Assembly (NCBI GenBank): GCA_963844325.1
Contig: CAWJNV010000001.1
Location: forward strand, 1,302,001 to 1,366,000
Reading direction: 5' to 3'
DNA from: CADCTQ01 sp963844325
GTDB taxonomy: Bacteria > Bacteroidota > Bacteroidia > Cytophagales > 172606-1
Length of the DNA stretch: 64,000 bases
Shown: in pieces, positions 48,494 through 58,079 of the stretch
How positions within the stretch are numbered: the first letter of the stretch is position 1
How the letters are laid out: each line of letters begins with the position of its first letter
Program-made: the position numbers and the translations under genes
Notes under the pieces: model-generated
Seen by the model: only the letters and a program-made list of their open reading frames with translations
Told to the model about the DNA's origin: nothing
Database searches by the model: none

Positions 48494-49011
48494 AAAGTAG
48501 GCTAAGTCTATTGGTGCCTCTTATCCTTCCCATGCAACCGGGAAGAGACCCGCTTGATGGTTACTCACCTGAGAATTATGGGCAGGAAGGGAAGCTCACA
48601 GAAGTTTACCTGATCCGGTGGTAAAGCCCCTTATGCAGCTAATTTGCTTACAGCATGGGCATGTACTTTTTTGCCGAAAAGTACAAGGACGGTAGAGAAG
48701 CTCCTCCTCAATTTAAGCTTGCCTCATGAAACAGGGCCGACCCGCCTATAGGCTATTCTACACAAACCGTCCGGTTAAAGAGAGTACGGCCAAGTAGCCA
48801 TACGCTTGTCTCGGTAAAGGCAAAAGGAGCGAACAACCTGAGCCAGGAACAAGGGCCAGAACTAATTTCCTATTGCAGTTACGTTGGTTTCACTACGCTA
48901 TGGCCCACTACACCTACCCCGCTTGATAGCCCTTGCTGGCTAGGGCCCTATCCCTTACAGAGCAACTACCGCTTACCATATTACTGCCTATACCCAGGTA
49001 GCAATAAGAAA

Positions 49012-49039
49012 CCAAGGCCACCTGGGGAGGTGACCTTGG
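49012..49039. terminator. Hairpin, possible terminator
   Basis: CCAAGG-x-CACCT pairs with AGGTG-x-CCTTGG around a GGGG loop, with one mismatch in an 12-bp stem. It has no clear T tract. Confidence 0.4.
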
Positions 49040-49114
49040 GAAGGGAACCAAAATATTTAAAGAGTTAGCAAGGTGTAAACCCCATAATTGGCAGGCTACT
49101 CAGCCCGAAAGGAC

Positions 49115-49189
49115 CTACTGGTAAAAGGTCGTCCCAGCGGAGATTTTTTGCCAGTACGGCCTTTTCCGCCAAGAGGTCTTTACCAGTAG
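49115..49189. ncRNA. Structured segment, possible small RNA or terminator
   Basis: CTACTGGTAAA at 49115-49125 pairs perfectly with TTTACCAGTAG at 49179-49189. Inside, AAAAGGTCGT and ACGGCCTTTT can form a second stem around a T run. The right arm overlaps the stop codon of the small gene at 49180-49401. Confidence 0.3.
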
Positions 49190-49401
49190 TGATATTGCAC
49201 ATTGTGCACGTAGCGGGGAAACTCTCTCATCTCTCCAGTTATTCGATACCTAATCAGCACCTCTCGGCACTGAGCCCGAAACCGACGGTTCTCCCGCCGG
49301 TCGTAGACTGCTGGTACACTAAGCCAATGCTGGCTGCGGTCCCGCCGCTTTTGCTTGGTGGTGAAATTGTAGTACTTGCGGTTCTTTGTGTTTTTACTCA
49401 T
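49180..49401 (-). CDS. Small basic hypothetical protein
   Basis: 73 residues, rich in Arg, Lys and Tyr (SKNTKNRKYYNFTTKQKRRD, then REVLIRYRITGEMREFPRY). No motif recognised. High basic content fits a nucleic-acid-binding or ribosome-associated protein of a mobile element. The reading frame is short, so it may be spurious. Confidence 0.35.
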   Translation of the reverse strand: MSKNTKNRKYYNFTTKQKRRDRSQHWLSVPAVYDRRENRRFRAQCREVLIRYRITGEMREFPRYVHNVQYHYW

Positions 49402-50214
49402 CCATCAAGGGCATTAAAGTGCCCTATGGGATGGAGTCTCTGGCTTGGTTCAACATGGTTCTATTATAGGTATGACAAGATTGGGATAGCAAAAAGCTTC
49501 GTATAGCTCTACTACTCCTACGATTCAGGCAAACAATACAAAAGACTGAAGGCCTGTTCCGCCTTGAAAAAAAATTCACATCAAAGTGAATCCAAATACT
49601 TTAAGCGCTGCTCCGCTTCTAGGCTTGTTTTCGCACTCAATCGGCTCTTTTCCGGGCCCGCTCACTACGCTCCTCTGGCAACCCTGCCCTTGAATGAGAC
49701 GAGCCGACTCCCCGATGACCCATGGGCTGTTGAACTCTCTGGGCTGCTCCTCTGGCTCCCGCAAGCCAAGCTCAAGCCCTTTGGGGGCCGTCTTTTTTTC
49801 TTGTTCATCCGTTATTGAAACTCATAGTCAATGGTTAGGCCCAGCCTACCCCTTTCATTAAGGCAATCTCCTATCTTTCGGTACAAAGGTGGGGTGGTCC
49901 CCTTTTGGTTGAGCCTCAATTTTGGTGGAGACTACTCGGCCTGAGCCAGCACTTTCAACTGCATATTTTGGCCTTGCTACTTTAGCGGTACTTGCGGCGA
50001 ACAGTAAATGAATGCGTTATTAAGCAGGGATGGATGCGTGCTTGCTTTAAACCGAAGCATTCGTCCTGGGTTATAGCAACACAATATTATTGGAAGCAGT
50101 GCGGAGCCTAGTAGCCTTTACCCAACCTGGCTCAACATGCTCCATCCGTTTTAGCCATAACGGTATTGCGACTGGAAACCGCTTATTTACGGCCCTTTAG
50201 TGACTATAGCAGAA
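49402..50214. other. Non-coding stretch left of the HTH_17 gene
   Basis: No convincing gene in about 800 bp: the longest frames (near 49564-49818) have no recognisable features and overlap each other on both strands. Together with 48268-49179 it makes a 2-kb non-coding block on the two sides of one small frame. Confidence 0.35.
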
Positions 50215-50254
50215 TTTGTAGTGGCTTTCTCTCGGTATTTGTAGCCACTACAAA
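50215..50254. promoter_or_regulatory. 12-bp inverted repeat, possible operator
   Basis: TTTGTAGTGGCT at 50215-50226 and its exact complement at 50243-50254, with a further half-copy ACTACAAG at 50259. It lies 60-100 bp upstream of the HTH_17 gene at 50315 and may be the site where that protein represses itself. Confidence 0.5.
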
Positions 50255-50314
50255 AGGGACTACAAGCCGTTTTTGTTCTAAAATTTGAGCCATAACTCAA
50301 TACTAAAACATCCA

Positions 50315-50605
50315 ATGGTTCAAATCAACTTGTTACTCAATTCAATAGATGACTTACGGGCAATAATTGGTGACGTATTAGATGAGCGGCTTAGAAAGGC
50401 GCAATTATTGCAACCACGCGAAGGCAATAACCCAGAACACGAGTTCCTAACCGTTACCCAGTCCCTACAGTTCCTGCATGTTTCAAAAACCACCTTGCGA
50501 AAGCTCAGGAAGCAGGGGAAGCTAGTGCCGGTCAACAGTACGGATAAGCGCATTTTGTTCCGTAAGGCCGACTTGATAAACTATCTCACCCAGAATAATA
50601 AATGA
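50315..50605 (+). CDS. HTH_17 (excisionase-like) DNA-binding protein
   Basis: 96 residues from the ATG at 50315; a longer start at 50285 is possible. The C-terminal half EFLTVTQSLQFLHVSKTTLRKLRKQGKL, split here only for length, is the MerR-type winged helix of excisionases (TVTQSLQFLHVSKTTLRKLR), ending VNSTDKRILFRKADLINYL. In Bacteroidota these small proteins belong to integrative elements, where they direct excision or regulate transfer. No integrase is in the window. Confidence 0.75.
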   Translation: MVQINLLLNSIDDLRAIIGDVLDERLRKAQLLQPREGNNPEHEFLTVTQSLQFLHVSKTTLRKLRKQGKLVPVNSTDKRILFRKADLINYLTQNNK

Positions 50606-50747
50606 AAGCCTTCCTTGTTCAAGAGGAGAGGTCCTAACAAGTCAGAATATATGACTGGGTAGGCCTGTAGCGGTACGCGAAATACCCCTGCTTGGTGCAT
50701 CAATTGTAGAGCTATGCGAGTACTTAGACATTCTTCGGCCTCTGGTC

Positions 50748-52292
50748 TCAGGCCCTTGCCCATTTAGCGACGATCTTTTCGAGTACGCTATCGGGGTTGG
50801 CAAATTGCAAAAAGAATCTGCGTTCATCAGATGGAAAGCCTTTCGTAGCGAAGTAATAGGCGCTTCTCGTCCAGGGGTCCATTGACTGAGCTTCCTCTTT
50901 TAACTCGCGGAGCCAGTCGACAGCGCCTCCCGCAGCAGCAGCCAGTATGATTTCACGCCGTAGATGTGGTGGTGCGATGGGATACTGGCTAATCAGCCGG
51001 TCGATGTGATTGAGTTGGGGTTCCCGGCCAAACAGCGAAAGGATTGATAATTGAAAGTACTCATTTGCCTGAACAATCGGACTCGATAACAACGTGAGCA
51101 ACTGATCACCGGTATGGGGCCAGTCTATGCTCATTCCTTGGGAGCTAACAGAGATGAAGTAGTGGCATATATCACTGAGTGCAGGGATCAACTGTTCGAT
51201 GTTGTCAAGAAAATACTGAACGCCGGCCGGGTGTCCGACCTGGGCTAACCTCCGAATAAACCAGCGTAAACGTACGAAGTCAGGCTTCTCGGCCGCAAGA
51301 TAAGCTGCAACAATAGTTTGAATTGTTGAGGGCTTAAATGCTCTCAAGTCTTCGGGCGCCAATTGGTTGATGAACACAGAGCGGTAAGGATTTCTGTTCG
51401 CATATCTACCAATCAACTCAATGATATTCTCCTCAAGGTCGTTGATTGGCCGGTCAGCAATCATGTTCCGGCAGTATTGTTTGAACTGCGCAGCTTCCAT
51501 AATTTTGGTCTTACCGTTTTGCAATTGAAGTTTCTGCTGCTTATCTAATATAGATGCCACTGAGTACACTGCTGCTCGTGCCTCAGCTTCTGTCTCAAAG
51601 AAGAGCACAATGTCATCAACGTACCGACGAAATGTGAAGCGCCTTGCTGCAAGGCTATTATCGACTGGAATAAGTGACGCTTCAGCGAGCAGGTGTGTTG
51701 CATGAGGTCCGATTGGAACGCTCCGGGATACCTTTGCAGTCGTTGCTCCAAGTAGCCGTATAATCCACTTGGTTGCTTGGTTTGGCAGCCCGGCTTCTTT
51801 TAGTTGGTTCTCAACTGTATGGTGGTAGATTTGGTTGTAAAAGTCGGCAATGTCTAGTACAAGTGCATAAGCCTTCATGGGCGCAAGGCGAAGACACTCG
51901 AACCAAAACCCGTTCCACGCATGTGCGGCGGAGTACAAGTCGCCGTCCACTGACGGGCTGAAGCGGTAGCTATGGACGCACTGCTCGTTAAGAGGCCGAC
52001 GGCGATTCTCAATGTTCTGTCCGAACTCGTACATCAAGGCAGTCAGGATTAAGCTGTCTACTACGTCTAACTGAGTTGCTGGTCTGTAGGACAGATCACT
52101 CTTGGGAACAATGAATCGTCTAGGGGGCGATGGCTGATGGCTGGTCAGGTCAATATCTGCAATTTTCGCACTGACACCTGGTATGTCATCAAGCATTGCC
52201 TTTAATTCAGCAGGACGGGGGAACAGGTCGGTGTCACCGTGCCGTTCCATAGACCTGATGGCCCACTCTACAGAGGCTTGCTGTAACTTCAT
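50748..52292 (-). CDS. Abi/UG-type reverse transcriptase (defence-associated)
   Basis: 514 residues. RT motifs are visible in order: RHGDTDLFPRP near 17-27, ATQLDVVDSLILTALMYE near 72-90, VLDIADFYNQIYHH near 145, SVPIGPHATHLLAEA near 191 and the catalytic RYVDDIVLFF near 223. The chain then continues for 280 residues as a helical domain that replaces the X/thumb of group II intron RTs. The HGDTD-FP opening and YVDD box fit the Abi and unknown-group RTs that act in phage defence, rather than introns or retrons. Neither an intron nor a maturase domain is present. A 29-bp hairpin lies 250 bp upstream. Confidence 0.8.
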   Translation of the reverse strand: MKLQQASVEWAIRSMERHGDTDLFPRPAELKAMLDDIPGVSAKIADIDLTSHQPSPPRRFIVPKSDLSYRPATQLDVVDSLILTALMYEFGQNIENRRRPLNEQCVHSYRFSPSVDGDLYSAAHAWNGFWFECLRLAPMKAYALVLDIADFYNQIYHHTVENQLKEAGLPNQATKWIIRLLGATTAKVSRSVPIGPHATHLLAEASLIPVDNSLAARRFTFRRYVDDIVLFFETEAEARAAVYSVASILDKQQKLQLQNGKTKIMEAAQFKQYCRNMIADRPINDLEENIIELIGRYANRNPYRSVFINQLAPEDLRAFKPSTIQTIVAAYLAAEKPDFVRLRWFIRRLAQVGHPAGVQYFLDNIEQLIPALSDICHYFISVSSQGMSIDWPHTGDQLLTLLSSPIVQANEYFQLSILSLFGREPQLNHIDRLISQYPIAPPHLRREIILAAAAGGAVDWLRELKEEAQSMDPWTRSAYYFATKGFPSDERRFFLQFANPDSVLEKIVAKWARA

Positions 52293-52724
52293 GCGGCGTT
52301 AGTTATAGAGTCCTAATACACACGTACTGCAATGATTAATGACTATAGATCGCTATGGCATTCCGTAACGAATGAACCATCAAGCGCCAACCTTGTAGTT
52401 GGGATGAAGTAACTTAGCTATTCTTCGGCTTATTTTGAATACCAGTACTCGTATTTTTTGCCAAGGGATTCATGACCGTGAAGAGGGCTAGGCGCCCGTA
52501 TGCCCATGGTCCAATGTCATTATGTTATCGTGTAATGTATCTACAGCAAGAACAAGGCGAAAAACCGGACACCTTCCTTACGTGTCCGGTTTTTCGCCTT
52601 GTTCTTGCTGGGAATTTAATTAACAGGCGGGCCCAAGGAGATGCAGTAGCAGAGTTTGCCCTATAACTGTCTCTCCTACTATACATATACAAAAGCGGAG
52701 ACCGACTTACAAATGCCGGCTTCG
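52293..52724. other. Region upstream of the reverse transcriptase with large hairpin
   Basis: About 430 bp without a gene. It contains the 29-bp inverted repeat at 52544-52610. Some defence RTs are associated with a non-coding RNA encoded next to them, so this spacer is a candidate locus; no sequence conservation can be judged here. Confidence 0.4.
52544..52610. terminator. 29-bp perfect inverted repeat with 9-nt loop
   Basis: Arms 52544-52572 and 52582-52610 are exact complements; the loop is CTTCCTTAC. The inner part (ACCGGACAC with an A run on one side and T run on the other) looks like a bidirectional rho-independent terminator, but 29 bp is unusually long for that. It sits between the small gene at 52725 and the RT start, both on the minus strand. 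It may be a terminator, or the structured core of an RNA that goes with the RT. Confidence 0.75.
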
Positions 52725-52997
52725 TTATGAGTGTTCGGTCCTTTGGTCTCTGAGGTAATTACTGAGCAGCCGAAAAAAATCTCGTGCATCCCGAAGTTCT
52801 GCATAGATGTCGGCGAACTCTTTTTCTTGGCTTGATACAAATTCATGATTGAACACGATCCACAGCATCGCATCATCGATCTTTTCGGCCATGTTCTCCA
52901 GCGCTTCATGGTTGCGACCCTGCATTAGGTACTTGATGGGTTCTGACTGAATGAATTCAAATTTTGGACAGGAGTGGGTCGGGGTCGTCTGGCTCAT
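52725..52997 (-). CDS. Small hypothetical protein
   Basis: 90 residues, no signal or metal motif (NHEALENMAEKIDDAML, then EKEFADIYAELRDARDFFRL), helical and acidic. It is on the same strand as the RT but separated from it by a long hairpin. Unrecognised; it could be an inhibitor or partner of a neighbouring defence gene. Confidence 0.5.
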   Translation of the reverse strand: MSQTTPTHSCPKFEFIQSEPIKYLMQGRNHEALENMAEKIDDAMLWIVFNHEFVSSQEKEFADIYAELRDARDFFRLLSNYLRDQRTEHS

Positions 52998-53140
52998 AAA
53001 AGAGGTTAATTGTTGATTAAATGGGTAGTTTTGCTTGTTCTATATGTCACCTGCTCATTTCACCTTTATTCTACACAATAAGCAATTATATAGAATATTA
53101 CATAACAGTTCAAATCAATTTCGGATAATATTTTCTGAGC

Positions 53141-53746
53141 TTGGCTAATTTGGTTGAAACAGTAGGAGTAAGACTCGGCAAGTTTTTAGCTAGCCAAGGT
53201 ATCTCCTATAGACAGTTCGAGAAGCAGACAGGCTGGAGTAATGGCCTAGCAGGGAAAGTTATTAACAAAGGTGTTTCTTTTGGGGTAGACAAATTGGAGC
53301 AGATATTCGTAGCCTTTCCTCAGTTGAACCCTACCTGGTTAATCACCGGCTTAGAACATATGATAAGGCAACCTTCGGGTCAAAGCCTAGATGATGCCCA
53401 TAGAACCAATACTGCTCCTGACAGCAGCCCTATTGCCCATGTTGAAGAACATGATTTAAAAAGCCTTGGCTTTACCGAAAAGGAAGCCAAGGCTTTTGTT
53501 ACTGACACAACCGGTAATCTTAACTTGATCCATTTCATTGCTTCTTTTGAACGCTTGCTGGTATTTATTGAGAATAGCGGCTCTATCCCAGATGGAGATA
53601 AGAAAAAAACAGTTCATTCTCTCTATGAGCTAAGAAGTCATCTCTTTCGATCTGTAAATCAAGCTATTGTATCTGAAGCTAAGTATTCGGCAGCACTCGA
53701 CGCCATCAGACTCCTATCCCCTCAACCGAAACCCCAGGCTGAGTGA
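53141..53746 (+). CDS. Phage-repressor-like HTH protein
   Basis: 201 residues from a TTG (another TTG follows at 53150); the frame opens after a TAA at 53126 and has no ATG. The N-terminus (VRLGKFLASQGISYRQFEKQ, then WSNGLAGKVINKG and NPTWLITGLEHM) is an XRE-type helix-turn-helix with the LNPxWLxTG end common in Bacteroidota repressors. The C-terminal third (SFERLLVFIENSGSIPDGDK) is shared with the MITE-broken remnant at 6200-6850. It starts near the divergent gene at 52725. Confidence 0.7.
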   Translation: MANLVETVGVRLGKFLASQGISYRQFEKQTGWSNGLAGKVINKGVSFGVDKLEQIFVAFPQLNPTWLITGLEHMIRQPSGQSLDDAHRTNTAPDSSPIAHVEEHDLKSLGFTEKEAKAFVTDTTGNLNLIHFIASFERLLVFIENSGSIPDGDKKKTVHSLYELRSHLFRSVNQAIVSEAKYSAALDAIRLLSPQPKPQAE

Positions 53747-54481
53747 ATTGCTGATAAGAGTAACAATTGGTGAATCAGGAGCTATGGTCATTTGTACTGA
53801 CAGAAGAGGTTGTGGCGAAGGAAGAGCTTTATCATTGAGGGCATAGAGGACCACCTAAGAGAGTATAAATCACTAATAGGCGTACAGACTCCCTTTTATC
53901 TGCAGTCCTCCTCTGTTTCTCTACATACCCTAACCCTCAGTGATCAATTTTTAGAAGAACTGCCGGTGAATTATTGTCGCAGCCTCTTTAGTAAGTATAG
54001 CTATTCTCTAGCCACGCTTCCAGACAGTAGCTCAAAGGGCTAATGACAGATAGCCATCTAGTTACCTTTTCCGCTATTACGTCCAATTTGTACTTCTACC
54101 TGCTTCCCCTACCGCAAACGGGCTAATCAAACTGGAATTACTCGTGCAGTGCGTTCGTATCTTTCTAAGGGCTTTCTTGAAGAGCCCGTACTATAATCCA
54201 GATTCGTAATCTCAATCAATACATCAAAAGAGTGCAATTCCATAAACGGAGGTTATACAAGCGAGGAACCCGAGTGATAATTGACACTGGACTGCTTACT
54301 AATATCATTATACAAACTAGTGGTTCAGCAGTATGGACAATCAATAAATGAGGAGAATAAACGCAAAAGTATAATGACGCCTTATTAAATTAGCCAAACA
54401 AAAGCCTATAATCCTATCCATGGCTACTCTTGGATATTCATTGCAATCATAATTTCAGAAACGAAAGCAGCTTTTCAGCTT
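53747..54481. other. Spacer before the helicase-nuclease operon
   Basis: 735 bp. A frame at 53810-54043 has no recognisable feature and I do not call it. The last 150 bp are A+T-rich and should hold the promoter of the operon. No repeats seen. Confidence 0.35.
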
Positions 54482-57400
54482 ATGAAACATGACATGACAC
54501 CCGGTAACCAGAATGCATTGGAAGCAGATGCTACAGCCAGTTTGAGCTATTGGGAGTATTACAGGCAGGGTTTCACACATTCCGTTGGCTTCATGCCTAC
54601 TCCGGGAGGCACGGGATCAGGCAAGACAAGAGGAATCGTTAAGTTCTTGCAGTCCGACGTTTTTCAGCAATCGGGGAAAAAAGCGGCATACATCTCGAAT
54701 CGTCATAACTTGCTTATCGAGTTTGCAAGGGACTTGGAAGCAGCAGGTATCAAGTACGTTTATTTGAAGGGTGACAGAGCAATTATCATCGAGCTTACCC
54801 ATAAGGAACAACTGCCCACTATTATAGCTGACTTAGCGTCCGTTGGCTTCTTATTCCCCGATCAGGCAGAGGCCTTATACCAGTTGTATAACCGCATAAA
54901 GCGGTTAACCAAACACCTTGCCGAGGGGCAAGAAGAGGATTTGCTGTTCGAGTGGCGAAAAAAGCGTGATGAGCTTTGCTTAGAGTGTTATAATACGTTC
55001 CGCGAACAGCTTCGATACCACAAGGGCAGAAGCAGGAGATTCTTTGAGTCGCTGCTGGAGAACGAAGCAATCTGGAAGGTTTTTCCCTACATCCAGTACA
55101 TGTATGACCCGGACGCACGAGTACTCCTCGGGACCATCCAAAAACTTATGCGAGGCTTTTTTGATGGCAGCAATACGCTTAAGCTTACTTCCATTCAGGG
55201 ACGGATTCTTTTTCTGGATGAATTCGATTTTTTGGAGAATGAGATGCTGAAGATTCTTAGTGAAGGCCCTTCCATCAACAACCCCGTAGAGTTCGTACGC
55301 ATTTTCAATGAGGGGTATCGGGACTGGCAAAATGCAGAGTTTTGGGAAATGCCGGACATGCTCCGATGCCGTGAGCAGTTTGATGCAATTCTGCAATTTA
55401 TTGAATCCAGAAGCGTAGCGGCAGGGTTCAATTTTCCCGCGATCAGCCGGTTCCGGATGAACGAGACATTGGACTCGGATGAAACCCTCGCAATATTTCA
55501 AACCAACCGGATCATTCCCATTACTGATTTTTATTTCCATGCCGCTGGCAACGCCTGGAACATAACTAAGTCAGCAGTGTCTGGTTCATTCGCTCCGGGC
55601 TCGCTTTTCAGTATGTTGCAAGAAGTCATCCAACGCATACTGGATACTTTCAACTACTACCGTACGCAGGACACTCTACGCCGCGATATTACCCAATACA
55701 TATGGAATCCTAAGAACGATAACCAGGCGGGAGTATACCAGCGGTACCTAGAGGAGAATCATTGGTACAGCAATGCCAATCAATTATTAGTAGAGCCGAT
55801 CCGGCAGTCAACTTATAACCAGCGGCCTGCTTATGAAACAGGTTTTCGTTACATCCGGTTGTTCAATCAGGTAAGGAGCGATCCTGCCAGCATGGACCTT
55901 GACCAAACCGAGTTGGCTGCTACGCCTGAGGCAGTTATTGCCAAGGTTGCCAAGCAGAACCTGGTTTTCGCCCTGTCTGCCACAATGGATATTCCCCGGG
56001 CCGTACGCAATTTCGACTACACCTGGCTCAGGACCGTAACCAACTTTATCGAACCTGATGCATATTCAAAGGAACTTGTCAAAAAGCTAAAAGATAAAAA
56101 AGGGAGTGACCGGAGCAGCCAGATCAAACTCATCCGGCCAGACCAAATGCAACTCCCTGACGAGCATCTAATACGTAGCGTGCTGGAAATGCTGAAAAGT
56201 GAGAACTACTTCGTCCGGCCTGAAGATGAGTTTCCCGACGTATATACGATCAACCACCGTAAAGACCGGGTACTTGGGTTTTTCATGCTCCTCCGATGGG
56301 TCTTAAACGAAAGCCGCGCTGCAAATCATCTGGTATTCTATGGCAGTATGATTCATATTTCCAATTTATTTAAGCTAAACCAGAAAACGCGTGCCGTACA
56401 TCCCTTCCTGTTGGAATTGCTTGCTCCTCAGTCCCATGGAGTAGGCTATCAGGCCACTTTCGAAGGAAAGACTTTCAATATTGTGTTTCTCAATAAAGAT
56501 AAAGCCGAAGAAATCGAGGAAGTGAAAGCAAGAGGAGAGGAAAAGGGACTCCTTTACTATAAGGACTTGTTCACGGACTCAGCAGTTGAAAAAACCATTG
56601 TAGTCACCCAGTACAAGACTGCCAGCAACGGTGTAAACTTGGAGTGTTGGAACAAGGAGGGCAAAGAGGAAGACTTTACGGGCATTCACTTGCTTGAGCC
56701 CGAATATTTCTGGTTCCTGACCAAAAAAGAGAACCGAAACGATAAAAACCCTGAGAAGCAGGCAATCTGGTACAGCTGGAAGCTACTGGAATCAGGGCAG
56801 ATCAGATGGTGGAAATTCAGGCAGATTTTGAAAGAGCTGGACTTTCAGAAATTGAACGGGTTCTACCGTTACACTCAGGACTGTACCAAAAACGAGGTTG
56901 CTCTTTATTACCAGGCATTAGGGCGCATTGACCGGAAGTGGCAACCTACCCCACTGGTAGAGGTCAGCCTGGCGGGCCCAATCCTTGCTCAGTTTTACAA
57001 TTACCTGACCCAGGCAGCTTTTGAAGCCATTCGGGAAGAGCGGGAAGATTACACATCTATATTGATGGTACGGGTACACGAAGAAATCCTAAAGTACTAC
57101 GGCGAGCAGCAGTTTGACGAACATTTCTTGGATTATGATGACATCAAGCAAACAAACGACGAAGGCAAGGCATATATAAATATGCTGCTGGATAGAATAG
57201 AGAAGCTTAAAAAAGAGGCATTGCTACCTGAGCAGGCGATAGAACTGCGGGAAGGTTGGCAAGGCATCAGGGAGTATGTGCTTAAGGGACAGTTTTTGTT
57301 CAAAGTGCAGTTTCAGCACAATTACTTGCCTGACTTTGAGTCTGTGCAATTAATTTCCGCTCCTACCCGTTTCCTGCAGCCAGACAACAGTTTACACATA

Positions 57401-58078
57401 TCCGGAGAGGACCTTCGAATCTACCCGCATAAACCGCTATACATTCCCACTTTCACCTGGCACGTTAACCGGCTCTATGAAGTGCTACAACATCCAGCCA
57501 TCCGGGACTTTTTCAAAAACAAGGGCTACGCTCTTCAGTATACTGGTCTTGACGGGCGAATTTGGACGCCCTACGGAGAACAAGCAATTCTAGCAGGTGC
57601 CATCGGGGAAAAAGCAATACAAGCACTGCTTGAATACGAAGGCATCTACCTGGAGGAGGAAGCCCAACTGCGTGATGCCCTTTTTGAGGTAATGGACGCA
57701 AAGCTGAAATACCTCCCAATCTACATTGACTTCAAAAATTTTAGGCCCGGCACACTTGAAAAATTCGCAATTCCGGAAGATGATCCTGCTTACGACCCAA
57801 AATTTGATTCCAGTGCCTTTTTGGCAAAACTACAGCAGAAGGTGCATTATATCCGGGAAAGGACGGGAGTAGTCGAGGCCAAGTTAGTAGTTATAAACCT
57901 GCTGGCGGATGAAAAGGCCGATGCAAAGTATTACAATCTGGATTTAGAGCGGGTACACTACTACGAAGAGTATGCCATTGCTATTATTCCCAGCGCCATT
58001 GCAGCTAATTACCCGACCAGGCTCTCCCCCGATTTTGAACTTTGGGCTAACACAATCAAACGTTTATTACCTATCTGA
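54482..58078 (+). CDS. Helicase-nuclease fusion protein of an unrecognised system
   Basis: 1,198 residues. Superfamily 2 helicase motifs: Walker A TPGGTGSGKTRG near 40-51, Walker B ILFLDEFDFLE near 242, FALSATMD near 496, and motif VI YYQALGRIDRKWQ near 808. The long spacings suggest inserted helical domains, as in DinG- or Cas3-like enzymes. Near 1040-1085 a second domain reads IGEKAIQALLEYEG, then DAKLKYLP and IYIDFKNF, an E...D-x-DxK pattern of PD-(D/E)XK nucleases. So a DNA translocase and a nuclease seem to be fused. It is followed after one base by the 58080 gene, so the two are translated as one unit. I do not recognise the family. Confidence 0.7.
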   Translation: MKHDMTPGNQNALEADATASLSYWEYYRQGFTHSVGFMPTPGGTGSGKTRGIVKFLQSDVFQQSGKKAAYISNRHNLLIEFARDLEAAGIKYVYLKGDRAIIIELTHKEQLPTIIADLASVGFLFPDQAEALYQLYNRIKRLTKHLAEGQEEDLLFEWRKKRDELCLECYNTFREQLRYHKGRSRRFFESLLENEAIWKVFPYIQYMYDPDARVLLGTIQKLMRGFFDGSNTLKLTSIQGRILFLDEFDFLENEMLKILSEGPSINNPVEFVRIFNEGYRDWQNAEFWEMPDMLRCREQFDAILQFIESRSVAAGFNFPAISRFRMNETLDSDETLAIFQTNRIIPITDFYFHAAGNAWNITKSAVSGSFAPGSLFSMLQEVIQRILDTFNYYRTQDTLRRDITQYIWNPKNDNQAGVYQRYLEENHWYSNANQLLVEPIRQSTYNQRPAYETGFRYIRLFNQVRSDPASMDLDQTELAATPEAVIAKVAKQNLVFALSATMDIPRAVRNFDYTWLRTVTNFIEPDAYSKELVKKLKDKKGSDRSSQIKLIRPDQMQLPDEHLIRSVLEMLKSENYFVRPEDEFPDVYTINHRKDRVLGFFMLLRWVLNESRAANHLVFYGSMIHISNLFKLNQKTRAVHPFLLELLAPQSHGVGYQATFEGKTFNIVFLNKDKAEEIEEVKARGEEKGLLYYKDLFTDSAVEKTIVVTQYKTASNGVNLECWNKEGKEEDFTGIHLLEPEYFWFLTKKENRNDKNPEKQAIWYSWKLLESGQIRWWKFRQILKELDFQKLNGFYRYTQDCTKNEVALYYQALGRIDRKWQPTPLVEVSLAGPILAQFYNYLTQAAFEAIREEREDYTSILMVRVHEEILKYYGEQQFDEHFLDYDDIKQTNDEGKAYINMLLDRIEKLKKEALLPEQAIELREGWQGIREYVLKGQFLFKVQFQHNYLPDFESVQLISAPTRFLQPDNSLHISGEDLRIYPHKPLYIPTFTWHVNRLYEVLQHPAIRDFFKNKGYALQYTGLDGRIWTPYGEQAILAGAIGEKAIQALLEYEGIYLEEEAQLRDALFEVMDAKLKYLPIYIDFKNFRPGTLEKFAIPEDDPAYDPKFDSSAFLAKLQQKVHYIRERTGVVEAKLVVINLLADEKADAKYYNLDLERVHYYEEYAIAIIPSAIAANYPTRLSPDFELWANTIKRLLPI

Positions 58079-58079
58079 C

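Larger units (their letters stand above)
48268..49179. other. Non-coding plasmid-like region with TTTACAC repeats
   Basis: About 900 bp without a credible gene. Copies of a TTTACAC core occur at 48323, 48355 and 48410 (plus strand) and inverted as GTGTAAA at 48484 and 49073, with a looser copy near 48344. Iteron-like repeats of this spacing are typical of plasmid origins or of operators for the divergent HerA-like gene. A short terminator-like hairpin is at 49012-49039. Confidence 0.45.

Noticed and set aside
50748..52292. Group II intron or retron reverse transcriptase
   Set aside because: No maturase/X domain or intron RNA domain V/VI could be read, and the retron-type NAXXH and VTG signatures were not seen.
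53810..54043. 77-codon plus frame before the helicase operon
   Set aside because: Leucine- and serine-rich without motif; looks like chance.
54482..58078. Cas3 of a CRISPR system
   Set aside because: No HD domain, no cas neighbours and no array are seen, and the nuclease part is C-terminal of PD-(D/E)XK type.
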